This document shows positions 1 through 10,977 of a stretch of 64,000 bases of DNA, piece after piece. Under the pieces are notes generated by a model. The model ran no database searches and was not told the origin of the DNA. It worked only from the letters and a program-made list of their open reading frames with translations. Each line of letters begins with the position of its first letter. Within the stretch, counting starts at the first letter, position 1. Origin of the DNA: Bacteroidota bacterium (GTDB taxonomy: Bacteria; Bacteroidota; Bacteroidia; Chitinophagales; Saprospiraceae). The stretch is from positions 1 to 64,000 of the forward strand of contig JAKOVW010000005.1 of NCBI GenBank assembly GCA_029781865.1, read 5' to 3'. The position numbers and the translations under genes are program-made.

Positions 1-1
1 G

Positions 2-637
2 CAAGGCAATGCACCCGGAAATTACTCTATTAAAGTAGTCGATAAAAACGGCTGCGAATTGAGTTCAGGCTTCAATATCATTACACCGACCGGCGTTGCC
101 GTGCAATTGGTTCCACTGGTGAGATTATCGTCAGGTGATGATTACAATTTGGTTCCAATGTATTCCATTCCGGATGATTCTATTGCCAGTGTACAATGGA
201 GCCCTTCAGCCTTTTTGACCTGTACGAATTGCCCTTATCCGCAAATCAAAGGAATAGATCAGGATCTCGAGTATACTGTTACTTATACTAATAGAAATGG
301 TTGCATCGCATCAGCACGTATTAGAATTGAAATCATAAAACGAAATATCTGGATACCCAATGCTTTTAGTCCCAATGGTGATAATATCAATGATAGCTTT
401 TATCCTGTTGTCTCCGAAGATTCTTATCAGGAAATTAAATCCATGCAAATCTTTGACCGGTGGGGCAATCTTCTTTTCTCCAGAATGCATTTCCCTCCCA
501 ATGATCCATTGTATGGCTGGAACGGAGATGCAAATCACGAACATCTCAATCCCGGCACCTTCGTTTATGTTATCGAAGTCGTTTGGAAAAATGGTGAAAC
601 AGAAAAACGATTTGGCAATGTCACTTTAATCCGGTAA
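2..637 (+). CDS. C-terminal part of a large secreted/surface protein with gliding-motility-associated (CHU_C / T9SS type B) sorting domain; truncated by window start
   Basis: Frame is open from base 2 (QGNAPGNYSIKVVDKNGCELSSGF...); ends with IWIPNAFSPNGDNINDSFYP...MQIFDRWGNLLFS...GWNG...PGTFVYVIEVVWKNGETEKRFGNVTLIR, the classic CHU_C signature. Confidence 0.9.
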   Translation, partial: QGNAPGNYSIKVVDKNGCELSSGFNIITPTGVAVQLVPLVRLSSGDDYNLVPMYSIPDDSIASVQWSPSAFLTCTNCPYPQIKGIDQDLEYTVTYTNRNGCIASARIRIEIIKRNIWIPNAFSPNGDNINDSFYPVVSEDSYQEIKSMQIFDRWGNLLFSRMHFPPNDPLYGWNGDANHEHLNPGTFVYVIEVVWKNGETEKRFGNVTLIR

Positions 638-822
638 CCTTATTACGACAGGTTTTTTTCATGTAAATTAGCCTTATTAATTAAAATAAAATCATTTCCT
701 TCAAAATATCGAGATACATTTTTAACCGGCTTTGAAACTATGCAGTATGTTATAAATACAACAAAAACCAAAGTTGAAGGGTAACAAATTTCTTTCTAAT
801 TTCCGATTAAGTCACTCAACGA

Positions 823-1536
823 ATGTCAGAATATATTTTTTACGAAAATGATGACTATATTATAGCAAAAAAACCAAATGGCCTCTTGTCTGAAGAAGAC
901 CCTGTGGGCTCATTAAATTTAAGGAAAATTCTTGAAAATTATATCCGAAGTACATATCCCTGGAAGAAACAATTGATTTGTCAACTCACAAACAGATTGG
1001 ACAAACCGGTTGGCGGCCTCTTAATCTGCGCTAAAAAGCAAAGCATACTCAAAGATTTACAAAATAAGTTCTTTCTCCGCAAGGTTCAAAAATACTACTT
1101 CGCTGTTGTGGAGGGCGACCTCATTAAAAAACAGGGCCGGCTTGAAAATTACCTGATTAAATCTTCTTCAGAATTTAAAGCTGTCGCAGCTACTGAACAT
1201 ATAACAGGCGCAAAGCTTGCCAAGTTAGACTACAAATGGCTTGCCGGCAATGACAAATTCAGTCTTTTATTCATCCGTTTACAGACAGGAAAATTTCATC
1301 AGATTCGTTTTCAATTTTCTCATATCGGCCACCCTATCTGGAATGATGTATGGTATGGTGCAAAACGAATCACGTCTGATTTGCGCATAGGATTGTATAG
1401 TTTTTATCTTGGTTTTGAGGAACCTAAAACAGGTGAATATAAAGAGTTTAAATTGGCCCCTCCCGATATTGAACCCTGGACCATGTTTCGCAAAGAAATA
1501 GATGAATTAATTCAATCAGACCTCCACCAATCCTGA
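823..1536 (+). CDS. RluA-family RNA pseudouridine synthase
   Basis: NRLDKPVGGLLICAKK (RLD catalytic motif), TGKFHQIRFQFSHIGHPIWND motif. Confidence 0.88.
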   Translation: MSEYIFYENDDYIIAKKPNGLLSEEDPVGSLNLRKILENYIRSTYPWKKQLICQLTNRLDKPVGGLLICAKKQSILKDLQNKFFLRKVQKYYFAVVEGDLIKKQGRLENYLIKSSSEFKAVAATEHITGAKLAKLDYKWLAGNDKFSLLFIRLQTGKFHQIRFQFSHIGHPIWNDVWYGAKRITSDLRIGLYSFYLGFEEPKTGEYKEFKLAPPDIEPWTMFRKEIDELIQSDLHQS

Positions 1537-1586
1537 ATAACTAATACAAGAATAGAGATTATTAATTTCAATTTGATTGCCGTTTA

Positions 1587-1628
1587 AATAAAATAAGCCC
1601 ATGATTGAAATCATGGGCTTATTTTATT
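1587..1628. terminator. Perfect 20-bp inverted repeat terminator
   Basis: aataaaataagcccatgatt-ga-aatcatgggcttattttatt; A-rich 5' arm and T-rich 3' arm, downstream of the pseudouridine synthase. Confidence 0.85.
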
Positions 1629-1828
1629 CGCTTTTGTAAGTCGTCAGCAAAATGTTTACCAAATATAGCTTGAAATTGTTGATGAATATAATTATGTCAA
1701 ACATAAAGAATTTAAAAGAAATTTGTAGCACATACAAATTATTGGGTGATTTCAACTAAAAATACGGTAGAATATTATTGTATCCAGGCTGAAGAATAAG
1801 ATACGGAATTCATCATCTACAATCATGT

Positions 1829-2785
1829 CACCCCTTCGGGGTTGGTGTTATTTTCCTAATATCTTGCTATAATCATTTCACCCCTTCAGGGTTGGGATAC
1901 GTTGTTGTAATTGTGATTCATCTGTTACAATTTTTCACCCCTTCGGGGTTGGGTTGACGAATACCAATTAAAATTATTATTTCCATCGTATTTATTCAAC
2001 CTCGAAGAGGTGATATTTTTGTAGCACATCATCAAAACAATGTTGAACCCTGAAAGGGTGACATTATTTTTTCAACAATCATGTCACCCCTTCTAGGTTG
2101 AGAGCATTGTCGCAATTGTCATTCTCTACAATTATTTCACCCCTTCAGGGTTGGATGCGTTGTCGTAATCATGACTCGTTGTTGCAATCATATCACCCCT
2201 TCAGGGTTTGGATACGCTGGCGCAATTGAGATTGTTTGCTATAATCATTTCACCCCTTCGGGGTTGGGTTGACAGGTACCAATTAAAATTATTATTTCCT
2301 TCCTGTTTATTCAACCTCGAAGAGGTGATATTTTTGTAGCACATCATCAAAACAATGTTGAACCCTGAAAGGGTGACATTATTTTTTCAACAATCATGTC
2401 ACCCCTTCTAGGTTGAGAGCATTGTCGCAATTGTAATTCTCTACAATTATTTCACCCCTTCAGGGTTGGATGCGTTGTGGTAATCATGACTCGTTGTTGC
2501 AATCATATCCCCCCTTCAGGGTTGGGATACGCTGGCGCAATTGAGATTCTTTGCTATAATCATTTCACCCCTTCGGGGTTGAATGCATTGCAGCAAAAGT
2601 GATATAATCGATTTCTACAATCATGCGACCCCTTTGGGGTTTGATCATTCATAGAATTATTAATTACGTTTGCATCCACGAGTTAAGAAATCACTCATAA
2701 CTAATCACTCATAGTTCAGATCTCATAACTCAGATCTCATTCTCCTCAACATTTTATTGAAAATCATGTCACCCTTCGGGGTTGT
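1829..2785. repeat. Intergenic array of about 16-18 bp palindromic motifs (caccccttcggggttg and variants) in both orientations
   Basis: Forward copies near 1829, 1879, 1936, 2083, 2138, 2194, 2251, 2399, 2453, 2510, 2566, 2628, 2769; reverse-orientation copies (caacctcgaagaggtg / gttgaaccctgaaagggtg) near 1997, 2043, 2312, 2358. Confidence 0.9.
1936..2581. repeat. 315-bp tandem duplication (two units plus start of a third) within the hairpin-motif array
   Basis: caccccttcggggttg at 1936/2251/2566; caacctcgaagaggtg at 1997/2312; gatacgctgg at 2211/2526; all offsets are exactly 315. Confidence 0.9.
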
Positions 2786-2890
2786 GGGTATGTGAATCTA
2801 ACATTATAAATATTCCAATGATAATTATCTCACATTTCCGGAGTTTAAATCGGGCAATGCGATAATCATTTTAATGAATACTTCACTCGA

Positions 2891-5566
2891 TTATTTCAAC
2901 TCACCTTTCATTGAAGCACCATTCATCTCAGGCAAGGTGATTGTATACCTCACTGGTTTGGGATGTTCTTCTTTAGATATCCAAACAATTATTTCACCGG
3001 CATCTCCATTTGCAGGCACCAGTTTCACTTTGAAACAGGATTTATTTTTTATAGTTTCTGTACCAACAACTTCCAATGAATAATATTTTTCTGCCATTTG
3101 GTTGAGATCGATATTTCGCAAAATAGTTTTATAGTTTTCAGCCAGCGGGAAAGTTGCAATTACAAAAAAACTACCGGGACCTTCTGCTTTACAAAAACCA
3201 GTGGTGGAAATACTCAATGGCGTTTTATTTCCACTCATATTCATCCGGCCATTGACTTCCTTTTCAGAATAATTGAGTTCAATCACCATAGGCCCCTGAT
3301 CAACCAAACGGTGGATTGGCGAAAGGGATTCTTTACTTAATGATGCTTTATCAACCACTTCATTCATTGGCATTTTTGTTTCTTCAACAATTTTCCAAAC
3401 ACTTCCCGAATCTGCAATCGTCGTGATCTGCTCGAATTCCATTTCCTCACCCATCATATCCGTCTTTACATTGAACGTATATTTTCCGGGTCTAAGAGCG
3501 ACTACCATCGTGGTATCTTTATGAATATCTTCCTCCTTATGTTCAATTTTTTTAGGTAAGGTTACACTTCCGGGATCGACTGTAATTTCTTTTAGTCTTT
3601 TCTTTAATTCCGGGCTCATTTCTTCCTGATATCTTCCATTTAAATGTTCTGCAAAAAACTTTTCCGCAGAAGCCAGAAACGCCATATTGTTTATTGGTCT
3701 CGCAAAACCATGTCCTTCATCCGGGGCACAGATATATTCAACAGGAATTTTTGCCTGATGCATAGCATACACTATTTGATCTGATTCCGCTTTTTTGACC
3801 CGTGGATCATTTGCACCCTGCACCACCATTAAAGGAGTTTTAATTTTATCAATGCTGAATAAAGGAGATTGTCTCTTTAGCTGCGCTACTCCTTCTGCGT
3901 TGGTAGGATCACCCATTCTAAGGTGAAATATTTTTCTTCCCGCTTCCCAATATGGCGGAATAGAGGCCAATAAAGTCAGTAAACTCGATGGCCCAACTAT
4001 GGAAATCGCACATGCATATAAATCGGGTGTAAACGTGACACCTGCCAACGTCGCATAGCCACCATAAGATCCACCCATAATCCCAACTCTCTTCGGGTCC
4101 GCAATTCCTTTTGATACCAGGTATTTTACACCCCAGGTAATATCGTCCTGCATTTTATCTCCCCATTGCCTGTTACCTGCATCCAGAAATTTCTTTCCAT
4201 AGCCGGTAGAGCCTCTGAAATTCATTTGCAAAACAGCATACCCTCTGTTGGCTAAGAACTGGGCATAGGAATTATAACCCCAACTGTCTTTAGCCCATGG
4301 TCCACCATGAGGCATAACAATAACCGGTAAATTTTTAGGAGTAGGGCCTTTGGGCAAAGTCAGGTAAGCCGGAATTTCCAATCCGTCAGAGGATTTATAA
4401 CTGATCGGTTTCATCGGTGCCAGATCCGTATTCGTTAACTTGGGTCTTGGCCTGTATTGAAATTTTGTCTTTTTTGTAGTTCTGTCGAATGAATACACAG
4501 AACCATTGTCTGTATCACTATATACCGCGATCAACCATTTTTTTTCATCTTTAGTCGATGAATTGAATGAGACTTCCATTCCATTAAATGATTTACGTAG
4601 TTCTTTGTAATCTTTTTCGAAACTTTTATCTTCCCAGACAATTCTCAATTTATCATCATCGTAATAAGATGCAATCATATGATTATCCAGATCCGAAAAC
4701 CAAACATTACCCAGATCCACTTTTTTCTTTGGATCAGATGCAACAAATTCTTCTTTCTGATTTGTAACATTCAATAAAATCATTTGAGTTAAATCCACTT
4801 TATCTCCTTTATTGGTTATCACATACACCCTTTGTCCGTCTTCATGAAAATTGGAACAAGATGCAGACTCCAGTGGACCGCATGAATATATTTTGACAAA
4901 ACCCTTTGGATCGACACGCAATATATCCGTTGAGCCATCGGAATTCGTACGTTCTGCCAATCGCAATTTATCTCTGCGGTCAAATACCCAACCTGTAATT
5001 CGGTCTGTATTTTTGCGCAATAATTTTAGTTCACCGGTAGATATTTTAAGTTCATATAAATCATGCCAGGAAGCATCTCTGTCATTCAGGCCAACATACA
5101 TAATATCCGGTAACGTTCTTGGAACAGAATAAATATAAGCCCTAGCATTTTCTTTGTTAGTGAGATTTCTGGAAACCGGAACCTCTTTTCCTTCTTCAAC
5201 AGGCTCCATTGGATTTACTGCATATACCTGAAAATTTTCATTTCCATCTTTATCCTGGACATACAAAATGTATTTACTGTTTCGGGCCCAGAAATAAGAT
5301 GAAATTGGTCTTTTTTCATCCGCAGTGATCGGTTTTGCTTTTTCAAAAGGATCATCCGTTTTCTTCACCCAAATATTTCGGGTACCTTTAAAAGGCTTAA
5401 TAAAACTCATCATTTTTCCATCGGGAGATAGCTGGCCACCTGAAATTTCAGGATCTCCGAAAAACAGTTCGCGGTCAATCATGGGAGGTAACTGTTTAAC
5501 CGGCTTTTGTGCACTAACACCAGACATCATACATAAGATCATTGCAAATAGGATTAAGATTTTCAT
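2891..5566 (-). CDS. Prolyl oligopeptidase (S9) family serine peptidase with signal peptide and extra C-terminal domain
   Basis: GIMGGSYGGYATLAG nucleophile elbow, PVIVMPHGGPWAKDSWGY, GANDPRVKKAES, EGHGFARP. Start set to MKILILFAMILCMMSGVSAQ (signal peptide) rather than the longer ORF start at 5632. Confidence 0.9.
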   Translation of the reverse strand: MKILILFAMILCMMSGVSAQKPVKQLPPMIDRELFFGDPEISGGQLSPDGKMMSFIKPFKGTRNIWVKKTDDPFEKAKPITADEKRPISSYFWARNSKYILYVQDKDGNENFQVYAVNPMEPVEEGKEVPVSRNLTNKENARAYIYSVPRTLPDIMYVGLNDRDASWHDLYELKISTGELKLLRKNTDRITGWVFDRRDKLRLAERTNSDGSTDILRVDPKGFVKIYSCGPLESASCSNFHEDGQRVYVITNKGDKVDLTQMILLNVTNQKEEFVASDPKKKVDLGNVWFSDLDNHMIASYYDDDKLRIVWEDKSFEKDYKELRKSFNGMEVSFNSSTKDEKKWLIAVYSDTDNGSVYSFDRTTKKTKFQYRPRPKLTNTDLAPMKPISYKSSDGLEIPAYLTLPKGPTPKNLPVIVMPHGGPWAKDSWGYNSYAQFLANRGYAVLQMNFRGSTGYGKKFLDAGNRQWGDKMQDDITWGVKYLVSKGIADPKRVGIMGGSYGGYATLAGVTFTPDLYACAISIVGPSSLLTLLASIPPYWEAGRKIFHLRMGDPTNAEGVAQLKRQSPLFSIDKIKTPLMVVQGANDPRVKKAESDQIVYAMHQAKIPVEYICAPDEGHGFARPINNMAFLASAEKFFAEHLNGRYQEEMSPELKKRLKEITVDPGSVTLPKKIEHKEEDIHKDTTMVVALRPGKYTFNVKTDMMGEEMEFEQITTIADSGSVWKIVEETKMPMNEVVDKASLSKESLSPIHRLVDQGPMVIELNYSEKEVNGRMNMSGNKTPLSISTTGFCKAEGPGSFFVIATFPLAENYKTILRNIDLNQMAEKYYSLEVVGTETIKNKSCFKVKLVPANGDAGEIIVWISKEEHPKPVRYTITLPEMNGASMKGELK

Positions 5567-5634
5567 GGGAATGTATTTGAAACCCAACAAAGTGGATATG
5601 AAATAATTTAGTTTAAACGGAAGAAAGTTCAAAT

Positions 5635-7050
5635 TTAGTGAGTTACAACCAAAGTGCCCGAAAGAAGATTCTGTTTGCCATATATCCGATAATAATAGTT
5701 TCCTGGTTGCAATTCGCGCAAATCTACAACACCTGAAACGCCAACCGGTTTTGAAATCAATAACTTTCCGGTTGCATCATAAACAAAAAAAGATAAATCA
5801 CCTTTCGGTTTCGAATCATTATCCAACATCAGAAAAAACGATTTTAATGCATCTATAAAATACCCTTCCGTTTTCCTGGTCAGCTTATCACTGTTACGCG
5901 TCACTTGTTGCAATTCGAAACAACCTATATCCGGATGAGTATCGTTAAAGCGGTCTTTCACATTCAATGGATGTACATATTCTTTGGTTGGATTCAGGGG
6001 AATTCCCAGAAACGTTTGATTCAGAATTCTCGCACTATCAATACCGGGCGATTGCAAGCTTAGATGATAATCGTATGTTGCGACAGACTTAAAATGAAAA
6101 TAATCGGGATCTGTATTAATGACATTACTCTGATTAATATAGACTTTTGGTATGCCAACCAGAATGCTCATCGGACCGGCATACAAATTATTGACGCTAA
6201 ATACAGTATCAGTAGTGGACTGAATATTCAATGCAATTCCTTTATCTTCATTATTGACTACCGTATTATGCAGAAAATAAAAATTGTGCGGACCCGGGTT
6301 GGTCAGTCCTTCCCGTCCATAGGAAATGATAGTGTTGTTGTCTGAAAATTTACTTTGTTGAATGATATTTCCCATAACCAGTGCCTGTCCTCCGTTAGGC
6401 AAATCAATTTCATAACTGGCACTGCCATCTTCATTCGTAATGCGGTTGTACAAAATCACATTTTTGTATGCTCTGCTTTTGACTTCATGTCCATAGAAAG
6501 AATGATGTACATAATTATATTGAAAGAGCAAGGATCGCAAATGATTGATATAAATATTATGTGAATAACCATCTCCGGCTCCGTTATAACCAAATTCGGT
6601 GTATTCCACCACCACATCACTTTCCGGATTATCACCGGCAAGAATCCCTTCCTGATTGTTATGAAAATAACAGGATCGCACCGTTAAATTTTTTCCTTCC
6701 AGGCGAATACCTGCTCCATTTAAATCAACTACTTCACAATTCAGAAATTCTATATTTTCCACATAGGTATCATTTCCTGCAATCACCCAAATCGCTTTAC
6801 CGCCATAAGCGGTTTTCTCGGCATTGAGTTTGGCATAACCCCCAACACCCATTAATGTCAGTTTGTTAGCCCTCCAGATACAAACATCTTTTACATACTC
6901 CGCTGATTGAATCAACACCGTATCGCCATCTGAAACAAGCGTGGAAACCTGACTTGGTTTGATATACAACTTACCAGGGCCAACTTCCCATGTTTTAGCA
7001 GATATAAAAAAAGGAATAACAAGCAATGTAACTGCAGCTAAGAATTTCAT
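5635..7050 (-). CDS. Secreted right-handed parallel beta-helix (pectate-lyase-like) protein with T9SS C-terminal sorting domain
   Basis: Signal peptide; repeated beta-helix motifs (NTYVENIEFLNCEVVDLNGAGIRLEGKNLTVRSCYFHNNQEGIL); C-term LRELQPGNYYYRIYGKQNLLSGTLVVTH. Confidence 0.78.
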   Translation of the reverse strand: MKFLAAVTLLVIPFFISAKTWEVGPGKLYIKPSQVSTLVSDGDTVLIQSAEYVKDVCIWRANKLTLMGVGGYAKLNAEKTAYGGKAIWVIAGNDTYVENIEFLNCEVVDLNGAGIRLEGKNLTVRSCYFHNNQEGILAGDNPESDVVVEYTEFGYNGAGDGYSHNIYINHLRSLLFQYNYVHHSFYGHEVKSRAYKNVILYNRITNEDGSASYEIDLPNGGQALVMGNIIQQSKFSDNNTIISYGREGLTNPGPHNFYFLHNTVVNNEDKGIALNIQSTTDTVFSVNNLYAGPMSILVGIPKVYINQSNVINTDPDYFHFKSVATYDYHLSLQSPGIDSARILNQTFLGIPLNPTKEYVHPLNVKDRFNDTHPDIGCFELQQVTRNSDKLTRKTEGYFIDALKSFFLMLDNDSKPKGDLSFFVYDATGKLLISKPVGVSGVVDLRELQPGNYYYRIYGKQNLLSGTLVVTH

Positions 7051-7068
7051 AATTATCGATTTTAGGTA

Positions 7069-8265
7069 TTACAATCTCTTTAAACGAGCCATATAAAATC
7101 CATCGAATCCGCTTTGCGCAGGACTAATGAATTTATCTTCTTCGAATTGAAAATGGCGATGTTCGTCGCAAAAATAAGCTATTTGTCTGGCATTTTCAGA
7201 AGGCAATATACTGCAGGTTGCATAAACCATAAAGCCACCCGGTTTAAGCATTTCTGAGTACCGGTGCAGCAGATCCTTTTGAATAGCTTTCATGCGGGTA
7301 ATAAATTCATTATTGATTTTCCATTTTGCATCCGGATTGCGACGCAACACCCCCAGACCGCTGCATGGCACATCCAGCAAAAGCCGGTCACAGGACTCAT
7401 GCAAACGTTTGATTACTTTATTATTTTCAATTCTTCGCGTTTCGATTATCTGCACCTTATTCCTTATAGCGCGCTTTTTCAATTCATTTAGTTTCCATTC
7501 TTCAGTATCCAGGCAAATTATCTTTCCTTTATTTTGCATTATTGCTGCCATATGCAAAGACTTACCTCCTGCACCTGCACATGCATCTATTACGCGCATA
7601 CCCGGTTGCAATTTCAAAAACGGAGCAACAAACTGTGACGATGCATCCTGTATTTCAAAATGTCCTTTATTAAATAAAGGGTCCTTGAACACATTGAATT
7701 TTTTTTCGACGATCAATGCATCATTCAGACCGGGTTCGATCCTGTTAGCAATTTTTTCATTTTCTAAATCGAGATGCAGTTGATTCCTGGTAGTAAGTAT
7801 AGTGTTGGCACGCAGTACCAGGGGGGCTTCTCTGTTTAGTGCGGTTAATTCTTCCTCCCAGTTTTGTGGCAGTTCTTCTTTTACTAATTCAACCAATTCA
7901 TCGGGATATGAATGTAATATCGAAAAGTCATTCTTGGCTGTGCCGTGCAGGTAGAATACTTGCTCTGCATCCAAAGTTGAGAATAATTCCCAATCAGGTA
8001 ATGGTATTTTTTTAAGTATGAAATAGGCACCGGTAATTTCATTCAACCGGTCCTTGTTTCCGGTAACATAATTGAGCAATCTGAAATTGCGAATTACATC
8101 GTATGCCGTTTCTGCAATAAATGCGCGATCGCGTGAACCCCAGCGTTTATCCGATTTCAAGGTCTTCTCGATCAAACGGTCGGCATAGAATCCTTTAAAC
8201 ATGCAAGCATCAACGATATCCATTACCGCATGTACTAAATTCATATGAAATTTTACCGGAGACAT
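7069..8265 (-). CDS. RsmB/NOP-type rRNA m5C methyltransferase
   Basis: GMRVIDACAGAGGKSLHMAA, LLLDVPCSGLGVLRRNPDAKW, MVYATCSILPSEN. Confidence 0.88.
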   Translation of the reverse strand: MSPVKFHMNLVHAVMDIVDACMFKGFYADRLIEKTLKSDKRWGSRDRAFIAETAYDVIRNFRLLNYVTGNKDRLNEITGAYFILKKIPLPDWELFSTLDAEQVFYLHGTAKNDFSILHSYPDELVELVKEELPQNWEEELTALNREAPLVLRANTILTTRNQLHLDLENEKIANRIEPGLNDALIVEKKFNVFKDPLFNKGHFEIQDASSQFVAPFLKLQPGMRVIDACAGAGGKSLHMAAIMQNKGKIICLDTEEWKLNELKKRAIRNKVQIIETRRIENNKVIKRLHESCDRLLLDVPCSGLGVLRRNPDAKWKINNEFITRMKAIQKDLLHRYSEMLKPGGFMVYATCSILPSENARQIAYFCDEHRHFQFEEDKFISPAQSGFDGFYMARLKRL

Positions 8266-8544
8266 TAAACAGCTGGTTGAAATGGAATCAATAAATGCAT
8301 TATTATAACTTCCGCAAAGCTCTGTATAATAATTGGCAAAAAGCAGAATTCTTTCCGATTCAAATACTAAAAAATCGATTCAGTTGCTGCTGATGAATTT
8401 TTAGTCATTTACTTGACAATCAATCCTTAATCAATTCATGTAACAGTTGAATTTAATTGCAACTTTACTTTTATAAATCCATGTTTTCTATTAGATTTGA
8501 GTTTGTTTTAAGAAAATCGCATTCATTCACTAAACCTTTGAACA

Positions 8545-10025
8545 TGAAACGGATACTAATGAACTTCTTAATCATCTTCGCCCTGACTGCACAGATCAGT
8601 TTTGGCCAGGATGCACTTCCCAAAAACTCCCTGATGCTAAAAGCCGTATTCATTAATTACCAGGCTCCAAACCGGGAAAACAAACGCATCTTTTCGGATT
8701 TGACAAATGCCTTCGAAATTGGCTATAGTCACCACTTCAATAACAATCTTTCACTCGGTATTCCATTGCGTGTTGGTGTCGCCAACTTCCCCAATTATGA
8801 TGACAACCTAAGAAAGGTTACTTCTTATGGAAGAGATGAAGTTTATGCCGGATTGGACGCGTTATTGAATTTACATTTCTGGAGAGGTAAAACATTTTCT
8901 CCATTCATTTACGGAGGAGTTGGGATCGCCGTTCCTGCATTTGATTTTGATTTGCTTTATGGGCAAGCTCCTATTGGACTTGGCTTCGATATAAAAATTA
9001 ATGACAAAACCAGTTTGGTCCTGCAATCGGATTACCGTCTTGCCTTTGACGATGCTAACGATAATTGGCAACATGCGATTGGTGTTAAAATTTGTTTATG
9101 TGGCAGCGACCGGGATAAAGATGGAGTCATTGACAGCGAAGATGCCTGCCCCGATGATTGGGGAACAGTTAATGGATGTCCTGATGCTGATGGAGATGGA
9201 ATCCGGGATCTGGACGATAAGTGTCCCAAAGAACCCGGAGTTATTGAAAACAATGGTTGTCCTTCTGATAAAGACAGGGATGGAGTATACGACAGAGATG
9301 ATAAATGCCCGGATATTGCAGGAACCATAATGGGTTGCCCTGACCGGGATAAAGACGGTGTCATTGATATGGAAGATGCCTGCCCCGATGACTGGGGAAC
9401 TGTAAATGGATGTCCTGATGCTGATGGAGATGGAGTTCGGGATCTGGATGACAAATGTCCAAAAGTCCCCGGACCTGCAAGCAATCAAGGCTGTCCACCA
9501 GATAGAGATAAAGATGGATTCCCTGATGCAACAGATCCTTGCCCTGATGTTGCCGGCAGCATCAATGGTTGCCCGGATACTGATGGTGATGGCATTACAG
9601 ACAATGTGGATAAATGTCCCAACACCAAAGGAACTGCGGCAAACTTTGGTTGTCCTGAAATAAAACAAGAAGATAAAAAAGTATTGGATGTCGCGATGCG
9701 TGCTGTTGAATTTCAAACCGGAACTGCAGTGATTACTAAGAAATCATTTAAGAACCTTGACGAAGTACTTGGTGTTCTTAAGAAATATCCGGAGATGCAA
9801 TTGAGCATTGAAGGACATACGGACAATGTTTCAGACGAAGCTGTAAATCAGAAATTATCTGAGAAAAGAGCAAAAGCCTGTTTGGATTATTTGGTCAAAA
9901 AAGGAATTGATCCCGGAAGGTTAATGTCTAAAGGGTTTGGAGAATCAAAACCGATTGGTGACAACAAGACTAAAGAAGGAAGACAAATGAACCGCCGTAC
10001 TGAATTTATTCCCATTTGGCGTTAA
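8545..10025 (+). CDS. OmpA-family outer-membrane protein with thrombospondin type 3 repeats
   Basis: N-term barrel; repeated DxDxDGxxDxxDxCP motifs; C-term OmpA domain (LSIEGHTDNVSDEAVNQKLSEKRAKACLDYLVKKGIDPGRLMSKGFGESKPI). Start set at MKRILMNFLIIFALTAQISFGQ. Confidence 0.92.
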
Positions 10026-10120
10026 TTATAGCTCTGTTGTCTTAAGTGATTGTTTAGTTTGATATGAAAAGAACGTTTATATCATTTTATATCAAACTCT
10101 AAGAATAAGTGATTAACGGT

Positions 10121-10170
10121 AGAAGCTGCCAATGTATAAGGCCTTTGTACATTAGGCAGCTTCTTTTTTA
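10121..10170 (+). terminator. Hairpin terminator downstream of OmpA-family gene
   Basis: agaagctgccaatgta...tacattaggcagcttcttttttta. Confidence 0.75.
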
Positions 10171-10304
10171 AAGTCCTTCGGATTTAAACATAGAATCACA
10201 AGGCAAAAGATGATAAAAACAATTACCCCCATTTAATATGCAATACTTTATTTTTTCCAGATTAACCAATTAATTCACAATCAATATAACTTAACTTTTA
10301 TTCC

Positions 10305-10712
10305 ATGATCTATGTAAATTGGATTGCCATTTTATGTGCGACCATCAGCTCAAGCTTACTTAGCTACCTTTGGTATAGCTCTGTACTATTTGGAAAACAA
10401 TGGAAAAAAGAGGTGAATCCTCCAATTGAAAAAACATTCACTCCAAAATGGATGCAAGCATTTGCACTTACTGTAATGATTAACGTTGTCTACGCATTTA
10501 TGCTTGCCCGAATCCGAATATTAACCGATTTCAGTGGCATGGCTGATGGTTTCAAATTAGGATTCATGGTGGGAATTTGCTTTTCTGCAATGGGCCTCGG
10601 TGTGATTTATCAGATTTCGAAACGAAGTGTGAATTTGTATTTTATTGATGCCGGTTTCCTGGTGGTATCTTCGACAATGATGGGTAGTATTCTTGGCTGG
10701 GTTGGAAATTAA
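10305..10712 (+). CDS. DUF1761-like membrane protein
   Basis: MIYVNWIAILCATISSSLLSYLWYSSVLFGKQWKKE; 4-TM protein pattern. Confidence 0.7.
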   Translation: MIYVNWIAILCATISSSLLSYLWYSSVLFGKQWKKEVNPPIEKTFTPKWMQAFALTVMINVVYAFMLARIRILTDFSGMADGFKLGFMVGICFSAMGLGVIYQISKRSVNLYFIDAGFLVVSSTMMGSILGWVGN

Positions 10713-10977
10713 AGCCAATGGATTTAATCATCCATGACGTAAATTTCAGACAAACAAAAATAAGTTTGATTAAAAGGCATTCTCAGGACAAACTTCGAAA
10801 TCAGAACCCCCATTTGTTATCATAGATGCTCTACCAAAAACTGAACAAAAACGAAACGCAAGGGTTTTAATTATTGATGGAAAAATTTGAATATTTTAGC
10901 ATTGCATTCCGCTATCTAAGCGGTATTTGATGTAGATTAAAATTTTATACGATCCTAACTGAATGATGAATTAACGA

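Noticed and set aside
1829-2785. Possible CRISPR array
   Set aside because: Repeats are short (about 16 bp), variable, in both orientations, irregularly spaced, with the spacing itself duplicated (315 bp); no cas genes nearby.
9032-9716. Antisense ORFs (150 and 206 aa) opposite the OmpA/TSP3 gene
   Set aside because: Low-complexity shadows of the repetitive sense frame; no start context or recognised domains.
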